Below, one piece after another: positions 27,521 to 36,100 of a stretch of DNA of 64,000 nucleotides. The first letter of the stretch is position 1, and every line of letters starts with the position of its first letter. The notes under the pieces were generated by a model, which saw only the letters and a list, made by a program, of their open reading frames with translations, searched no databases and had not been told where the DNA came from. The stretch lies in NCBI GenBank assembly GCA_018828585.1, contig JAHJVW010000089.1, positions 18,292 to 82,291 on the forward strand, in the 5' to 3' direction. The translations under genes were made by a program, and so were the position numbers. The stretch is from Bacteroidota bacterium. Its GTDB lineage: Bacteria; Bacteroidota; Bacteroidia; Sphingobacteriales; Sphingobacteriaceae.

Positions 27521-27553
27521 TACTATGGATTATTGAGCCAAAAGCCCAATTCA

Positions 27554-28114
27554 CTAATATTGTCTGTAACTACCTTTTCCGCCGCGTACTTGTTGTGATC
27601 TATCTAACATACTCATTTGACCTTTCATCATTTTAATCTGCTCAGCCAATAGTTTATTTTTATCTGCTTTTTCTGCTTCTTTTAACAAGCGCTGTGCCTC
27701 TCTTTTATTTCTTTTCCCCATCTCCACTCCTGCTAAGCTTAAATTCGCTAAGGCAATATTATGATCCATCGTTAAACCAAAACTTAAAGCTTTTTTGAAA
27801 AACTTTTCAGATTTCATAGGAGATTTTCTGGATTCGAGAATTCCCAATAGTAGTTGATAATAACCCCACTGCCCTTTGTATAATTCCTTTTCGTAATTCT
27901 TAATTCCAGCTAAAGCGTCTTGGGCTTTTTCCATCTTCTCTTTTCGCAAATGCCACTGAGCCAATAACATTCTTTCGTTAAAAATGAAAGTAACGAATAC
28001 GATTAGCGCTATAAAGATCAACAATATTCCCCATCCCCAAAAAGAGAAAACAATTAGGGTTACAGCAGCACCTAAAAACAAAGCAGCAATAATGATTCTT
28101 ATAAAATTTGGCAT
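27554..28114 (-). CDS. Membrane-anchored TPR-like protein, unknown function
   Basis: A 186-residue protein with two adjacent hydrophobic segments at the N-terminus (about 5-22 and 25-45), then an all-helical soluble part (about 50-170) with TPR-like helix pairs (AQWHLRKEKMEKAQDALAGI, then GYYQLLLGILESRKSPMKSEKFFKKAL). The tail is basic and glycine/arginine rich. It is probably an inner-membrane protein with a cytosolic protein-interaction domain. It is a single gene, divergent from ung. Confidence 0.75.
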   Translation of the reverse strand: MPNFIRIIIAALFLGAAVTLIVFSFWGWGILLIFIALIVFVTFIFNERMLLAQWHLRKEKMEKAQDALAGIKNYEKELYKGQWGYYQLLLGILESRKSPMKSEKFFKKALSFGLTMDHNIALANLSLAGVEMGKRNKREAQRLLKEAEKADKNKLLAEQIKMMKGQMSMLDRSQQVRGGKGSYRQY

Positions 28115-28195
28115 ATCGGCGTATTTATTGTATTATTTTAGTGGCTGCAAATATCCATTTATTTAAGCTTTAAATCAATAAATAGCGAGAAAAAT

Positions 28196-28870
28196 ATGTC
28201 TGTTAAACTTGAATCTTCGTGGTTAATACATTTAAATGATGAATTTGAGAAAGATTACATGAAATCGCTCAAGGAATTTCTAATGGAGGAAAAGAAAAAA
28301 GGTGAAATTGTTTATCCAAAAGGTGAAGATATCTTCAAAGCTTTTGAACTCACTCCATTTGGGGAAGTTAAAGTGGTCATCTTAGGTCAAGATCCTTATC
28401 ATGGAGCAAATCAGGCTCACGGGCTTTCATTTTCTGTTCAGAAAGGAGTTAAACAACCCCCTTCTTTACAAAATATTTTCAAGGAATTGGTTAGTGATAT
28501 AGAAGGATTTAAAATCCCAAATGATGGAGACTTAAGTTCTTGGGCGAAACAAGGTGTCCTATTACTCAATGCTAGCTTAACGGTAAGTGCCGGAAAAGCT
28601 GGATCGCATCAAAACCAAGGCTGGGAAATATTCACAGACGAAGTCATCAAAATATTATCAGAAAAAAAAGAAAATCTGATATTCATTTTATGGGGGAAGT
28701 TTGCGCAAGCAAAAGAAGAACTGATTGATTTAAATAAACATTGTGTTATAAAATCTCCACATCCTTCTCCGTTTTCTGCATATTCGGGATTTTTTGGCTC
28801 TAAACCTTTTTCAAAGACAAATGAGATTTTAAAGAAGCTAGGTAAAAAAGAAATCGATTGGCAAATTTAA
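28196..28870 (+). CDS. ung: Uracil-DNA glycosylase (family 1)
   Basis: A DNA repair enzyme that removes uracil from DNA. In 224 residues the catalytic water-activating motif GQDPYHG (Asp66) and the Leu-intercalation loop [13 protein letters not shown] (about 188-200) are both present, and LFNASLTV-type and ILWGKFAQ segments fit UDG family 1. Its stop codon overlaps that of the convergent Lrp gene by 4 bases. Confidence 0.97.
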   Translation: MSVKLESSWLIHLNDEFEKDYMKSLKEFLMEEKKKGEIVYPKGEDIFKAFELTPFGEVKVVILGQDPYHGANQAHGLSFSVQKGVKQPPSLQNIFKELVSDIEGFKIPNDGDLSSWAKQGVLLLNASLTVSAGKAGSHQNQGWEIFTDEVIKILSEKKENLIFILWGKFAQAKEELIDLNKHCVIKSPHPSPFSAYSGFFGSKPFSKTNEILKKLGKKEIDWQI

Positions 28871-29331
28871 TATTCCAAAGGAATTATAGGTTCCTTTTTG
28901 CTGGTACTCATAATCATCATGGTATGAAAAGTTTTCACCACTGTAATTCGACTAATTTTTTGCATAATCAATTGTTCATAGGTTTTGATATCCTTCACGT
29001 AAGCTTTCAATAAGAAATCACATTGCCCCGTAACATGATGACACTCGGTAATTTCCTTTATTTCTTTTATCTCGTCTAAAAACGTTTGAATGGTATCTTG
29101 CTGATGAAAATCTAAGGAAACCTGAATAAAAGTTTTAATTCCTAAGCCTAATTTTTCTTCATCAACCAAAGCATGATAACTTTTAATATATCCCGAATTT
29201 TCTAACTTTCTAACACGCTCTAATGTAGGTGCAGGAGATAGACCAATATATTGCGAAAGTTGTAAATTAGTGATTCTACCATTTTCTTGCAGGATTTTTA
29301 AAATGTTAAAATCAATTTTATCGAGTTCCAT
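28867..29331 (-). CDS. Lrp/AsnC-family transcriptional regulator
   Basis: A 154-residue feast/famine regulator: an N-terminal winged helix (about 3-60; [27 protein letters not shown]) and a C-terminal RAM domain (about 68-145) that binds amino acids and forms octamers. It lies divergent from the metal-regulator gene 150 bases away and convergent with ung. The effector and targets are unknown. Confidence 0.93.
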   Translation of the reverse strand: MELDKIDFNILKILQENGRITNLQLSQYIGLSPAPTLERVRKLENSGYIKSYHALVDEEKLGLGIKTFIQVSLDFHQQDTIQTFLDEIKEIKEITECHHVTGQCDFLLKAYVKDIKTYEQLIMQKISRITVVKTFHTMMIMSTSKKEPIIPLEY

Positions 29332-29429
29332 ATTTAGCTAATTATCCTACAAATTTATATTTATTCCGCACATACCAAATTAAATTTTAAAAATACAGTC
29401 ATTAATTTTAATATATTCTTTAGCATTGT

Positions 29430-29449
29430 TTTTTAGATTAATCTAAAAA
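29430..29449. promoter_or_regulatory. Perfect 20-bp palindrome, candidate operator of the metal-uptake operon
   Basis: The half-site TTTTTAGATT (29430-29439) is followed directly by its exact complement (29440-29449). It ends 6 bases before the -7 box, so a bound dimer would block the -33 region. Its placement before a DtxR-type gene suggests autoregulation by metal. Confidence 0.65.
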
Positions 29450-29455
29450 TAATGT

Positions 29456-29463
29456 TAGATTTG
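29456..29463 (+). promoter_or_regulatory. -7 element of the DtxR-type/Nramp operon
   Basis: TAGATTTG matches TAnnTTTG exactly, ends 17 bases before the ATG, and sits just downstream of the 20-bp palindrome. Confidence 0.55.
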
Positions 29464-29480
29464 TATTAATAACTATTTTT

Positions 29481-30137
29481 ATGAATTTATCTTTTACTGA
29501 AGAGAATTATTTAAAGGCAATTTTTCATTTAAACTATCCTGTAAATGAAAATGTGGGTACCAATGCCATATCAGAAGCTTTGAATACAAGGGCAGCTTCT
29601 GTAACCGATATGCTAAAAAAACTTGCTGAGAAAGAATTAATTAACTATGAAAAATACCAAGGTGTTTCTTTAACAGACTTTGGTCAAAAAAAGGCTATAA
29701 CCATTGTTAGAAAACATAGACTTTGGGAAGTTTTTTTGGTTGATAAGCTGAATTTCAAATGGGATGAAGTACATGATATTGCCGAAGAACTAGAACATAT
29801 TAATTCAGAAACCTTAATTAATAGACTGGAAGCATTTCTAGATTTTCCAAAAAGAGACCCTCATGGCGACCCTATTCCTGATAAAGATGGCGTCATTAGA
29901 TCACAAGAGTTAATCCCTGTTTCTAAACTCAAAGTGGGCGATTCGGGTGTGATTAGTGGCGTTAGAGAACATTCGGCAGATTTTTTAAAATATTTAGAAA
30001 AAACAGGATTAATCCTCGGCGAAACCTTAAGCATAGCAGAAATTGTAAAATTTGATAGTTCCGTAATGGTAAAAATAAAAAAAAACCAACAAATGATTAG
30101 CAGAGAAGTTGCCAAGAACTTATTGATTGCTTTATGA
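29481..30137 (+). CDS. DtxR/MntR-family metal-dependent regulator with FeoA-like C-terminal domain
   Basis: A 218-residue repressor activated by Mn(II) or Fe(II). The N-terminal winged helix (about 1-62; EENYLKAIFHLN...AISEALNTRAASVTDMLKKL) and the metal-binding dimerisation domain (about 65-125, with ligand candidates His77-region in VRKHRLWEVFL and E-x-x-E/H in AEELEHINSE) are clear. An SH3-like FeoA domain (about 148-216) follows. Its stop overlaps the start of the Nramp gene (ATGA), so regulator and transporter are one unit. The most likely role is sensing manganese (or iron) and repressing the transporter. Confidence 0.92.
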   Translation: MNLSFTEENYLKAIFHLNYPVNENVGTNAISEALNTRAASVTDMLKKLAEKELINYEKYQGVSLTDFGQKKAITIVRKHRLWEVFLVDKLNFKWDEVHDIAEELEHINSETLINRLEAFLDFPKRDPHGDPIPDKDGVIRSQELIPVSKLKVGDSGVISGVREHSADFLKYLEKTGLILGETLSIAEIVKFDSSVMVKIKKNQQMISREVAKNLLIAL

Positions 30138-32005
30138 ACCAAGATTTAAAAAATAGTTTAGGCGAAGTACATTCCTCAATTGATATCAACAAAAGAAAAG
30201 GTTGGAAAAGGATTTTTGCGTTCTTGGGTCCAGCTTATTTAGTGAGTGTGGGTTATATGGACCCAGGAAATTGGGCAACCGACATAGCAGGTGGTTCTCA
30301 GTTTGGCTATAAACTAATTTGGGTTTTACTCATGTCTAACCTAATTGCCTTACTATTACAGTCTTTAAGTGCGAGATTAGGAATTGTTAGGGGACTAGAT
30401 TTAGCCCAAGCATCTAAAAATGCCTATCCTAAATGGGCAAATTATCCTTTATGGATTTTAGCAGAAATTGCCATTGCGGCATGCGACTTAGCAGAAATTG
30501 TTGGTATGGCAATTGGTTTAAACCTTCTTTTTGGCTTACCGTTAATTTGGGGTGTAAGTATCACAGTTTTTGATACGCTACTTCTTTTACTATTAATGAA
30601 AAGGGGGATGAAATCTATTGAAATATTTATCATCTCTTTGGTTTTTATTATTGGCATTTCCTTTTTTGTAGAAATGTTAATTGTTGAGCCTGTTTATGGC
30701 GATGTTTTAAAAGGGCTTATCCCTAGTAAATTAGATGGAAGTGCATTATATATTGCTATTGGAATTATTGGAGCAACGGTGATGCCGCATAATTTATATC
30801 TACACTCCTCTTTAGTTCAAACAAGAAAGTTCGATCAGTCTAATAAAGGAAAAAAAGAAGCTATAAAATTTAATTTTTTTGATACCACCATTGCTTTAAA
30901 CTTAGCATTTTTTGTAAATGCTGCCATTCTAATTTTAGCTGCTGCTGCTTTTCATGTAAATGGCTTTTTTGGGGTTGCAGAAATAGAAGATGCTCATAAA
31001 CTTTTATATAATTTATTTGGTAATGCAGCTCCTACACTTTTTGCTATCGCATTGATTGCTGCCGGACAGAGTTCAACAATTACAGGAACTCTAGCTGGGC
31101 AGATTATTATGGAAGGTCATTTAAATTTAAGAATCCAGCCTTGGCTAAGAAGACTAATTACTAGACTTTTAGCTATTATACCTGCATTGTGCACTATTAT
31201 ATTTTTCGGAGAAGGTAGTTTAGGAAGTTTATTGATTTTAAGTCAGGTAATTTTAAGTTTGCAGTTGGGTTTTGCTGTTATTCCATTGATTCATTTCAAT
31301 TCTGATAAAAAGTTGATGGGACAATTTGCTATTAAACCTTGGGTAAAAGTTTTAGCTTGGATAAGTTCGGCAATAATCATTTATCTAAACATTACCTTAG
31401 TTATTGGCGAAATAAAAGGTTGGCTAGTAGGCGGAGGAAATCACTGGGCTATTTATTTTATTGTTATTCCATTGGTATTAGCATGTTTAGCTTTATTGAT
31501 TTATGTTTTTGTTCATCCTTTGATTTCAAAATCCAAAGAAGATAAAAAATTGGTTCCTCATGGATCAGCGTCTAACTTTACAGAAGTAAAATCTATTTCT
31601 TACCACCATATTGGGATTACAACAGATTTCTCTAAAAATGATGAGAAAATTATTAGGAATGCCTTGATGCAAGGAGGCAAAGATGCCATTTACACATTTA
31701 TACATGTTGTAGAAACCGCCGCGGCTCGTTACCACGGCAATAATACTTTAGATAAAGAAACCAAATTAGACGAAGAAAATTTAATTAAATACCAATTTGA
31801 TTTACAAAATTTAGGGTACAAAATAGCCTATAGAATAGGTTATGGAGACCCCGCAATCGCCATTAGCAAAATAGTAAAGGAAGAAAATTTAGATTTTTTA
31901 GTGATGGGTGCACACGGACATAAAGGATTTAAAGATTTGCTTTTAGGCACAACAGTAGATGCAGTTCGTCATAAAATTAAAATTCCGGTTTTGATAGTGA
32001 ATTAG
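30134..32005 (+). CDS. Nramp divalent-metal transporter fused to a universal stress protein domain
   Basis: A 623-residue inner-membrane protein. Residues about 25-465 form the Nramp (MntH-like) carrier with eleven predicted helices and the two metal-binding motifs DPGNW (43-47) and MPHNLYLHS (from 217). After a charged linker, residues about 488-623 form a cytosolic UspA-type domain with the ATP-binding pattern GAHGHKG...LLGTT. Standard MntH has about 410-440 residues and ends after the last helix, so the stress domain is an added module that may sense nucleotide or energy state and gate uptake. Proton-coupled import of Mn(II) or Fe(II) is the expected activity. It is coupled to the DtxR-type gene by a 4-base overlap. 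Confidence 0.94.
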   Translation: MNQDLKNSLGEVHSSIDINKRKGWKRIFAFLGPAYLVSVGYMDPGNWATDIAGGSQFGYKLIWVLLMSNLIALLLQSLSARLGIVRGLDLAQASKNAYPKWANYPLWILAEIAIAACDLAEIVGMAIGLNLLFGLPLIWGVSITVFDTLLLLLLMKRGMKSIEIFIISLVFIIGISFFVEMLIVEPVYGDVLKGLIPSKLDGSALYIAIGIIGATVMPHNLYLHSSLVQTRKFDQSNKGKKEAIKFNFFDTTIALNLAFFVNAAILILAAAAFHVNGFFGVAEIEDAHKLLYNLFGNAAPTLFAIALIAAGQSSTITGTLAGQIIMEGHLNLRIQPWLRRLITRLLAIIPALCTIIFFGEGSLGSLLILSQVILSLQLGFAVIPLIHFNSDKKLMGQFAIKPWVKVLAWISSAIIIYLNITLVIGEIKGWLVGGGNHWAIYFIVIPLVLACLALLIYVFVHPLISKSKEDKKLVPHGSASNFTEVKSISYHHIGITTDFSKNDEKIIRNALMQGGKDAIYTFIHVVETAAARYHGNNTLDKETKLDEENLIKYQFDLQNLGYKIAYRIGYGDPAIAISKIVKEENLDFLVMGAHGHKGFKDLLLGTTVDAVRHKIKIPVLIVN

Positions 32006-32114
32006 TTTTCTATCCAAATGTCCAAAAAAACGGTTCTTAATGCGAAAGTCTTAGTGTTAAATAGGAAGCAATTTATTTTTAGCATTAAATTTTCAATCAT
32101 CAATCATTTAGGAT

Positions 32115-32939
32115 ATGAACAAAATACTATTTTTAATCATTTCACTGTTAAGTCCTCTTATGGGTTGCTGTCAGCTAAAAATAGACTCTTATAAAGCAAA
32201 TTTCAATCTTTTTAATCCTACAAGTAAAAATTTAATGAGAGGGTTTGAAACCGATAGACCCGACATTACGGAAAGTGCTTATACTGTGGATGCAGGACAT
32301 TTTCAGTTAGAAACGGATTTTTTTAAAACAGAAAAAACAAATTATAACGATTTTAAAGCTGTAGATAATTATTACAACTTCATTAATTTAAAGTTAGGTC
32401 TAACTAATAATGTTGATATTCAATTTGTTATTTCTCCTTTGGTTACTTCAAATATTAAAACTAAAAATTCAGCATCAAACATCAGTAGTTTTGGAAATAT
32501 AAGCTTAAGGATTAAGCGAAACTTATGGGGTAATGATGGAGGTAAATCTGCTTTGGCAATAATCCCATTTATTAACTTCCCAAAACAATCACAAAAATTA
32601 AATGGCGGAATTATTTTACCACTTGCTATAACGCTGCCCAGTGGTTGGGGATTTGGAACCCAAATACAGACTGATTTTGTTGAAAATCAGAGTAAGGCTG
32701 GATATCACTTAAACTATTTATTATCCGCCACCACATCACATCAATTAATGAATAAAACTAATTTCTTTATAGAGAGTTATTTAACTCGAGAAACAGAGAA
32801 AAACCTATTTGAATACTTTTTAAATGGCGGTTTAATTTATGAAATTAGTCACAATCTAAAGTCAGATATTGGCTTCAATTATGGTCTTAAATCAATTTCA
32901 TCCACAACATACTTTATAGGTTTGTCTTTTAGATATTAA
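32115..32939 (+). CDS. Outer-membrane protein of the MetA-like/transporter family
   Basis: A 274-residue protein with a signal peptide (about 1-19), then GFETDRPDITESAYTVDAGHFQLETDFF, the hallmark of a beta-barrel family annotated as putative MetA-pathway or transporter proteins. The rest is alternating strands ending in an aromatic C-terminus (FIGLSFRY), as expected for outer-membrane insertion. It follows the Nramp fusion by 109 bases in the same direction with no terminator visible between, so a role as outer-membrane entry port for the same metal is possible, but this is inference. Confidence 0.78.
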   Translation: MNKILFLIISLLSPLMGCCQLKIDSYKANFNLFNPTSKNLMRGFETDRPDITESAYTVDAGHFQLETDFFKTEKTNYNDFKAVDNYYNFINLKLGLTNNVDIQFVISPLVTSNIKTKNSASNISSFGNISLRIKRNLWGNDGGKSALAIIPFINFPKQSQKLNGGIILPLAITLPSGWGFGTQIQTDFVENQSKAGYHLNYLLSATTSHQLMNKTNFFIESYLTRETEKNLFEYFLNGGLIYEISHNLKSDIGFNYGLKSISSTTYFIGLSFRY

Positions 32940-32943
32940 GTAC

Positions 32944-33795
32944 TCATCTCAAATAAAATGAATCGCCATTAGTGAAAATACTAAAGTTTAAATCCTGAAA
33001 CTTGATTAAACCTTTGTCAGTGACGCTCAGATTAATTGGTTTAGACATTTTAATAACTTGCCCCTCACCTACCACTCTTATCCTATTTTGATGAACCACA
33101 ATAGCTGTAGACTCATCAATCCCTATACAATCATAATTAGGATATACATTTAATGCGGAGATTAATCGATTATATCTACTCCTTTTTACAAAATGTTGAT
33201 CTATAATTACTGAATCTAAAAGTCCTAATCCATCCTTAAATTCGATGTTTTTATCAACGATTTTATTGAATGTTGAACTATAAGTAGAATCTCCTACCAG
33301 TTGATTTCCGGTAATCATATATTTACTCATTACAGCAGCCCCAGCACTTGTTCCTGCAATGGTGCTCCCATTTTTATACGCTCTTTTTATGGCATCAATT
33401 ATTGGTGTGTTTTTCACAGCATCCATAAATCTATTTTGATCTCCACCTGGGATGTAAATAATTTTTGCCGTTCCAATAGAATCTAACCAAGTTGGATCAT
33501 TTGGCCTTAAATTCTTGAAATTATGCACATCATTTGAGCATGCACCATTTAATTGCTGGGAAATACTTATAAATGCAGAATCAGGTATACTGGTTGCCAT
33601 TGGTAAAACCACAATAAAATCATTCCTTCGCATTTCTGCTGTTTTTACTAAATCATCAATTAACTCTGCTGACCGTTCTCCTCCTCCGATGATAAATAAA
33701 TTTCCTTTTGGATAATTATTAAATTGCGCTCTGGCTGTAAAGCTCATGAAAAGCAAAATGTATATTAAACCTAGCTGTAAAGACTTTCTTATCAT
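32944..33795 (-). CDS. Cyanophycinase-like serine peptidase (S51), exported
   Basis: A 283-residue protein with a Sec signal peptide (cleavage near TARAQ, about residue 23). It has the peptidase S51 layout: NLFIIGGGE at the start, IYIPGGDQNRFM, and the nucleophile elbow GTSAGAAVM. Family members cleave cyanophycin or beta-aspartyl peptides; an exported copy in Bacteroidota would act on peptides in the periplasm or outside. It ends 4 bases from the stop of the convergent outer-membrane protein and is divergent from smpB. Confidence 0.88.
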   Translation of the reverse strand: MIRKSLQLGLIYILLFMSFTARAQFNNYPKGNLFIIGGGERSAELIDDLVKTAEMRRNDFIVVLPMATSIPDSAFISISQQLNGACSNDVHNFKNLRPNDPTWLDSIGTAKIIYIPGGDQNRFMDAVKNTPIIDAIKRAYKNGSTIAGTSAGAAVMSKYMITGNQLVGDSTYSSTFNKIVDKNIEFKDGLGLLDSVIIDQHFVKRSRYNRLISALNVYPNYDCIGIDESTAIVVHQNRIRVVGEGQVIKMSKPINLSVTDKGLIKFQDLNFSIFTNGDSFYLR

Positions 33796-33932
33796 TTTAA
33801 AAAAATTAACCTGTGTATGATCAAATATAGATATGTTGCAAAATATGGTGCCTAAATTTTTGAATTATTTTATTCAACTGATCTTTTAATAATTAATGCT
33901 CCCTTCAATTTCGAGTTTAAAGCTTATTAAAA

Positions 33933-33954
33933 TTTTATCTTTGCAAAGATAAAA
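33933..33954. promoter_or_regulatory. 22-bp perfect palindrome forming the smpB promoter
   Basis: The half TTTTATCTTTG (33933-33943) is followed directly by its exact complement (33944-33954). Each half contains TATCTTTG, a consensus -7 box, so the site carries a -7 element on both strands: for smpB (33936-33943, 20 bases before its ATG) and, in the opposite direction, towards the cyanophycinase-like gene (148 bases away). Confidence 0.6.
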
Positions 33955-33963
33955 GAGAAAGAG

Positions 33964-34413
33964 ATGGCATCAGATATAAATATTAGAAATAAAAAAGCAA
34001 GTTTTGAGTATCATATTCTAGAGACTTTTGTTGCGGGAATTAAACTTTTGGGCACCGAAATAAAATCTATACGAGAAGCTAAAGCTAATATTAGCGATGC
34101 CTTCTGCACTTTTATAAATGGTGAGTTATATGTTAGAAATCTTCATGTTTCTGAATATTCGCATGGTTCTTTCTATAACCATGAAGCGAAAAGAGATCGT
34201 AAATTGCTACTCACAAAAAAAGAGTTAAAGAAATTATTAATTAAAAGTGAGGATAAAGGATTGACCATTGTTCCTTTAAAAATATTCATTAGTGATAGAG
34301 GGTTTGCTAAAATGGAAATTGCACTGGCTCAAGGAAAGAAAGCTTTTGATAAGAGAGATTCTATAAAAGAACGCGATGTAAAAAGAGAGATGGATGCAGC
34401 AATGAAAAGATAG
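33964..34413 (+). CDS. smpB: SsrA-binding protein SmpB
   Basis: An RNA-binding protein that brings tmRNA to stalled ribosomes for trans-translation. In 149 residues it has the OB-fold start (IRNKKASFEYHILETFVAGIKLLGTEIKSI), the conserved YSHGSFYNHEAKRDRKLLL block, and the basic C-terminal tail that becomes helical in the decoding centre (KRDSIKERDVKREMDAAMKR). The tmRNA gene itself is not in the window. Confidence 0.97.
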   Translation: MASDINIRNKKASFEYHILETFVAGIKLLGTEIKSIREAKANISDAFCTFINGELYVRNLHVSEYSHGSFYNHEAKRDRKLLLTKKELKKLLIKSEDKGLTIVPLKIFISDRGFAKMEIALAQGKKAFDKRDSIKERDVKREMDAAMKR

Positions 34414-34444
34414 TTATCTGAATAGTTTATTAGTTGAAACAGTG

Positions 34445-34468
34445 CTAACTAACTAACTAACTAACTAA
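34445..34468. repeat. (CTAA)6 tandem repeat
   Basis: Six exact copies of the tetranucleotide CTAA lie between the stop codons of the convergent smpB and pcm genes, followed by the near-repeat CCAGCCAACTAA. The location is non-coding. Confidence 0.85.
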
Positions 34469-34487
34469 CCAGCCAACTAAATAAAAA

Positions 34488-35144
34488 CTACCAAGCCTGA
34501 TCGCCCAAAAGTGGCACAAATCTGAACGTATCTAAAATAATTTTGTCGAAATCATTTTCGCTTACGCGAATAACCGTTACCATTTTCTGCTCTTTCTCGT
34601 CTCCTACTGGGATCACTAAAATCCCTCCTATTTTTAACTGTCTTAAAAGTATTTGAGGGACCAAAGGTGCGCCAGCGGTGACAATGATTTTATCGTAAGG
34701 TGCATACTCAGCAATTCCTTTAGAGCCATCACCTAAAAAAAATTCAGCTTTATAGCCAATATGAGGTAAAACCTGTATGGTGCGATCGTATAATTTTACT
34801 TGGCGCTCAATAGTATAGACTTTTGCTCCTAACTCTAATAGTACACAAGTTTGATAACCGCAGCCCGTACCAATTTCGAGAACTTTATCTCCTTTTTTAA
34901 TGTGAAGAAGTTCGCTTTGATAAGCAACAGTATAAGGGTTGGAGATCGTTTGTCCGGCACCAATAGGAAAAGCTTTATCCAAATAGGCTTGTACCCAAAA
35001 AGTTTCATCAAAAAAGTAATGTCTTTTAACTTTACCAATAGCTGCTAAAACTTTTTCATCGCTTATCCCTCTTTTCTTTAAGTCTTCAACAAGCTTTTTC
35101 CTAGCTCCTTTTTCGCGATAATTATCTACAAACTTATATGCCAT
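34488..35144 (-). CDS. pcm: Protein-L-isoaspartate O-methyltransferase
   Basis: A SAM-dependent repair enzyme that methylates isoaspartyl residues in damaged proteins. The 218 residues have the family's N-terminal segment with FVxxxYRxKGARxKLV, the substrate region GQTISNPYTVAYQSELL, the SAM motif VLEIGTGCGYQT (about 79-90), and IIVTAGAPLVP. The frame begins at a TTG at 35153; ATG 35144 (MAYKFVDN) is the likelier start. Confidence 0.95.
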   Translation of the reverse strand: MAYKFVDNYREKGARKKLVEDLKKRGISDEKVLAAIGKVKRHYFFDETFWVQAYLDKAFPIGAGQTISNPYTVAYQSELLHIKKGDKVLEIGTGCGYQTCVLLELGAKVYTIERQVKLYDRTIQVLPHIGYKAEFFLGDGSKGIAEYAPYDKIIVTAGAPLVPQILLRQLKIGGILVIPVGDEKEQKMVTVIRVSENDFDKIILDTFRFVPLLGDQAW

Positions 35145-35153
35145 GCTCAGCAA

Positions 35154-35423
35154 AAATAGAATCTCAAACCGAAACTTAAGCTTCTTTATTAAGTTTAGGA
35201 TTAATTAATTTATTCTAAGCTGAAAATCAGCCTTTTTCTCTTTAATATTAAATAATATGGATTTTAATAGTTTATAAGTGACACAAAAAATATCAAGAAA
35301 TAATTTGGTTCATTTTATATTGTTCATGCTAAACCATATTTACATCATTAAATTACAAAATTTAAATTTATAGAGTTTGTATTATTTTGCAGAGATGAAG
35401 AAAATAAGCTCTATTTTTATGAG
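35154..35423. other. Longest gap between genes, about 270 bases
   Basis: AT-rich divergent region between pcm and the barrel-like gene. It holds an 8-bp inverted repeat (AAACTTAA ... TTAAGTTT, about 35169-35192), a small hairpin GCTGA/TCAGC followed by a T run (about 35217-35237), and a near-consensus -7 box TTATTTTG at 35382-35389. A 10-codon frame begins at ATG 35395 and ends in TGA 35425-35427, overlapping the next gene's ATG. No RNA gene is recognised. Confidence 0.5.
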
Positions 35424-36098
35424 ATGAAAATTACGTCCTTTATTATTTTCTTTTGTCTGCTATTTTCATTTTCTACCAAAGCACAATCTAGCTATGACTA
35501 CTCTTTTGGTGTAAAATTATTGTCTGTCGAAGAATTTCCAAAAATATTAAACGAGGTAAAAGGGAAATCAAAATATTATTTAGAACCTAGTAAAGGATTT
35601 ATCTTTAAAGCTAACGACAATCAAATTAGCTATAGATTTCAGGTTTATACTTATAATAATAAAGATTTTAGCTTTAAAAATGAGTGTGAAACTTGTGAAA
35701 TTATAACCGGAAAGTATAAATCATTAGATATAAAATTTGGTTTCGAACGTAGTGTGATTTATAGCAAACTACAGCCTTTTTATGGCTTAGATTTAGGATT
35801 TAAAAAAGTAAATTTTGAGGGAACATCAAAGGATTCAAACAATAGTGACTTTCTATATAACGCCAACGTAGAAAAAAACGGAGCTTTAGTTTATCCTTTT
35901 GTAGGTTTAAAATTCAATATTATTCCTGTTTTAAGTTTAAGCATCGAATCTGGAATTGATTTTTATTATAGCGATGATAAGGAAGTGAAATCAGGTCAAA
36001 ATAATAATCTTTATTCTTTAAATCATTACAGAAGATGGGAGTTCGCAACTAGGCCAATAGGTTTATTAAGTTTGCAATATAGTTTTGGCAGGAACTAG
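35424..36098 (+). CDS. Secreted or outer-membrane beta-barrel-like protein, unknown
   Basis: A 224-residue protein with a signal peptide ending near TKAQ (about residue 21). The mature part alternates short strands and loops, has one close cysteine pair (ECETCEI), and ends in a typical barrel C-terminus (GLLSLQYSFGRN). It may be a small porin-like or surface barrel protein. Nothing in the sequence gives a substrate. Its stop lies 2 bases from that of the convergent priA. Confidence 0.72.
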   Translation: MKITSFIIFFCLLFSFSTKAQSSYDYSFGVKLLSVEEFPKILNEVKGKSKYYLEPSKGFIFKANDNQISYRFQVYTYNNKDFSFKNECETCEIITGKYKSLDIKFGFERSVIYSKLQPFYGLDLGFKKVNFEGTSKDSNNSDFLYNANVEKNGALVYPFVGLKFNIIPVLSLSIESGIDFYYSDDKEVKSGQNNNLYSLNHYRRWEFATRPIGLLSLQYSFGRN

Positions 36099-36100
36099 GT

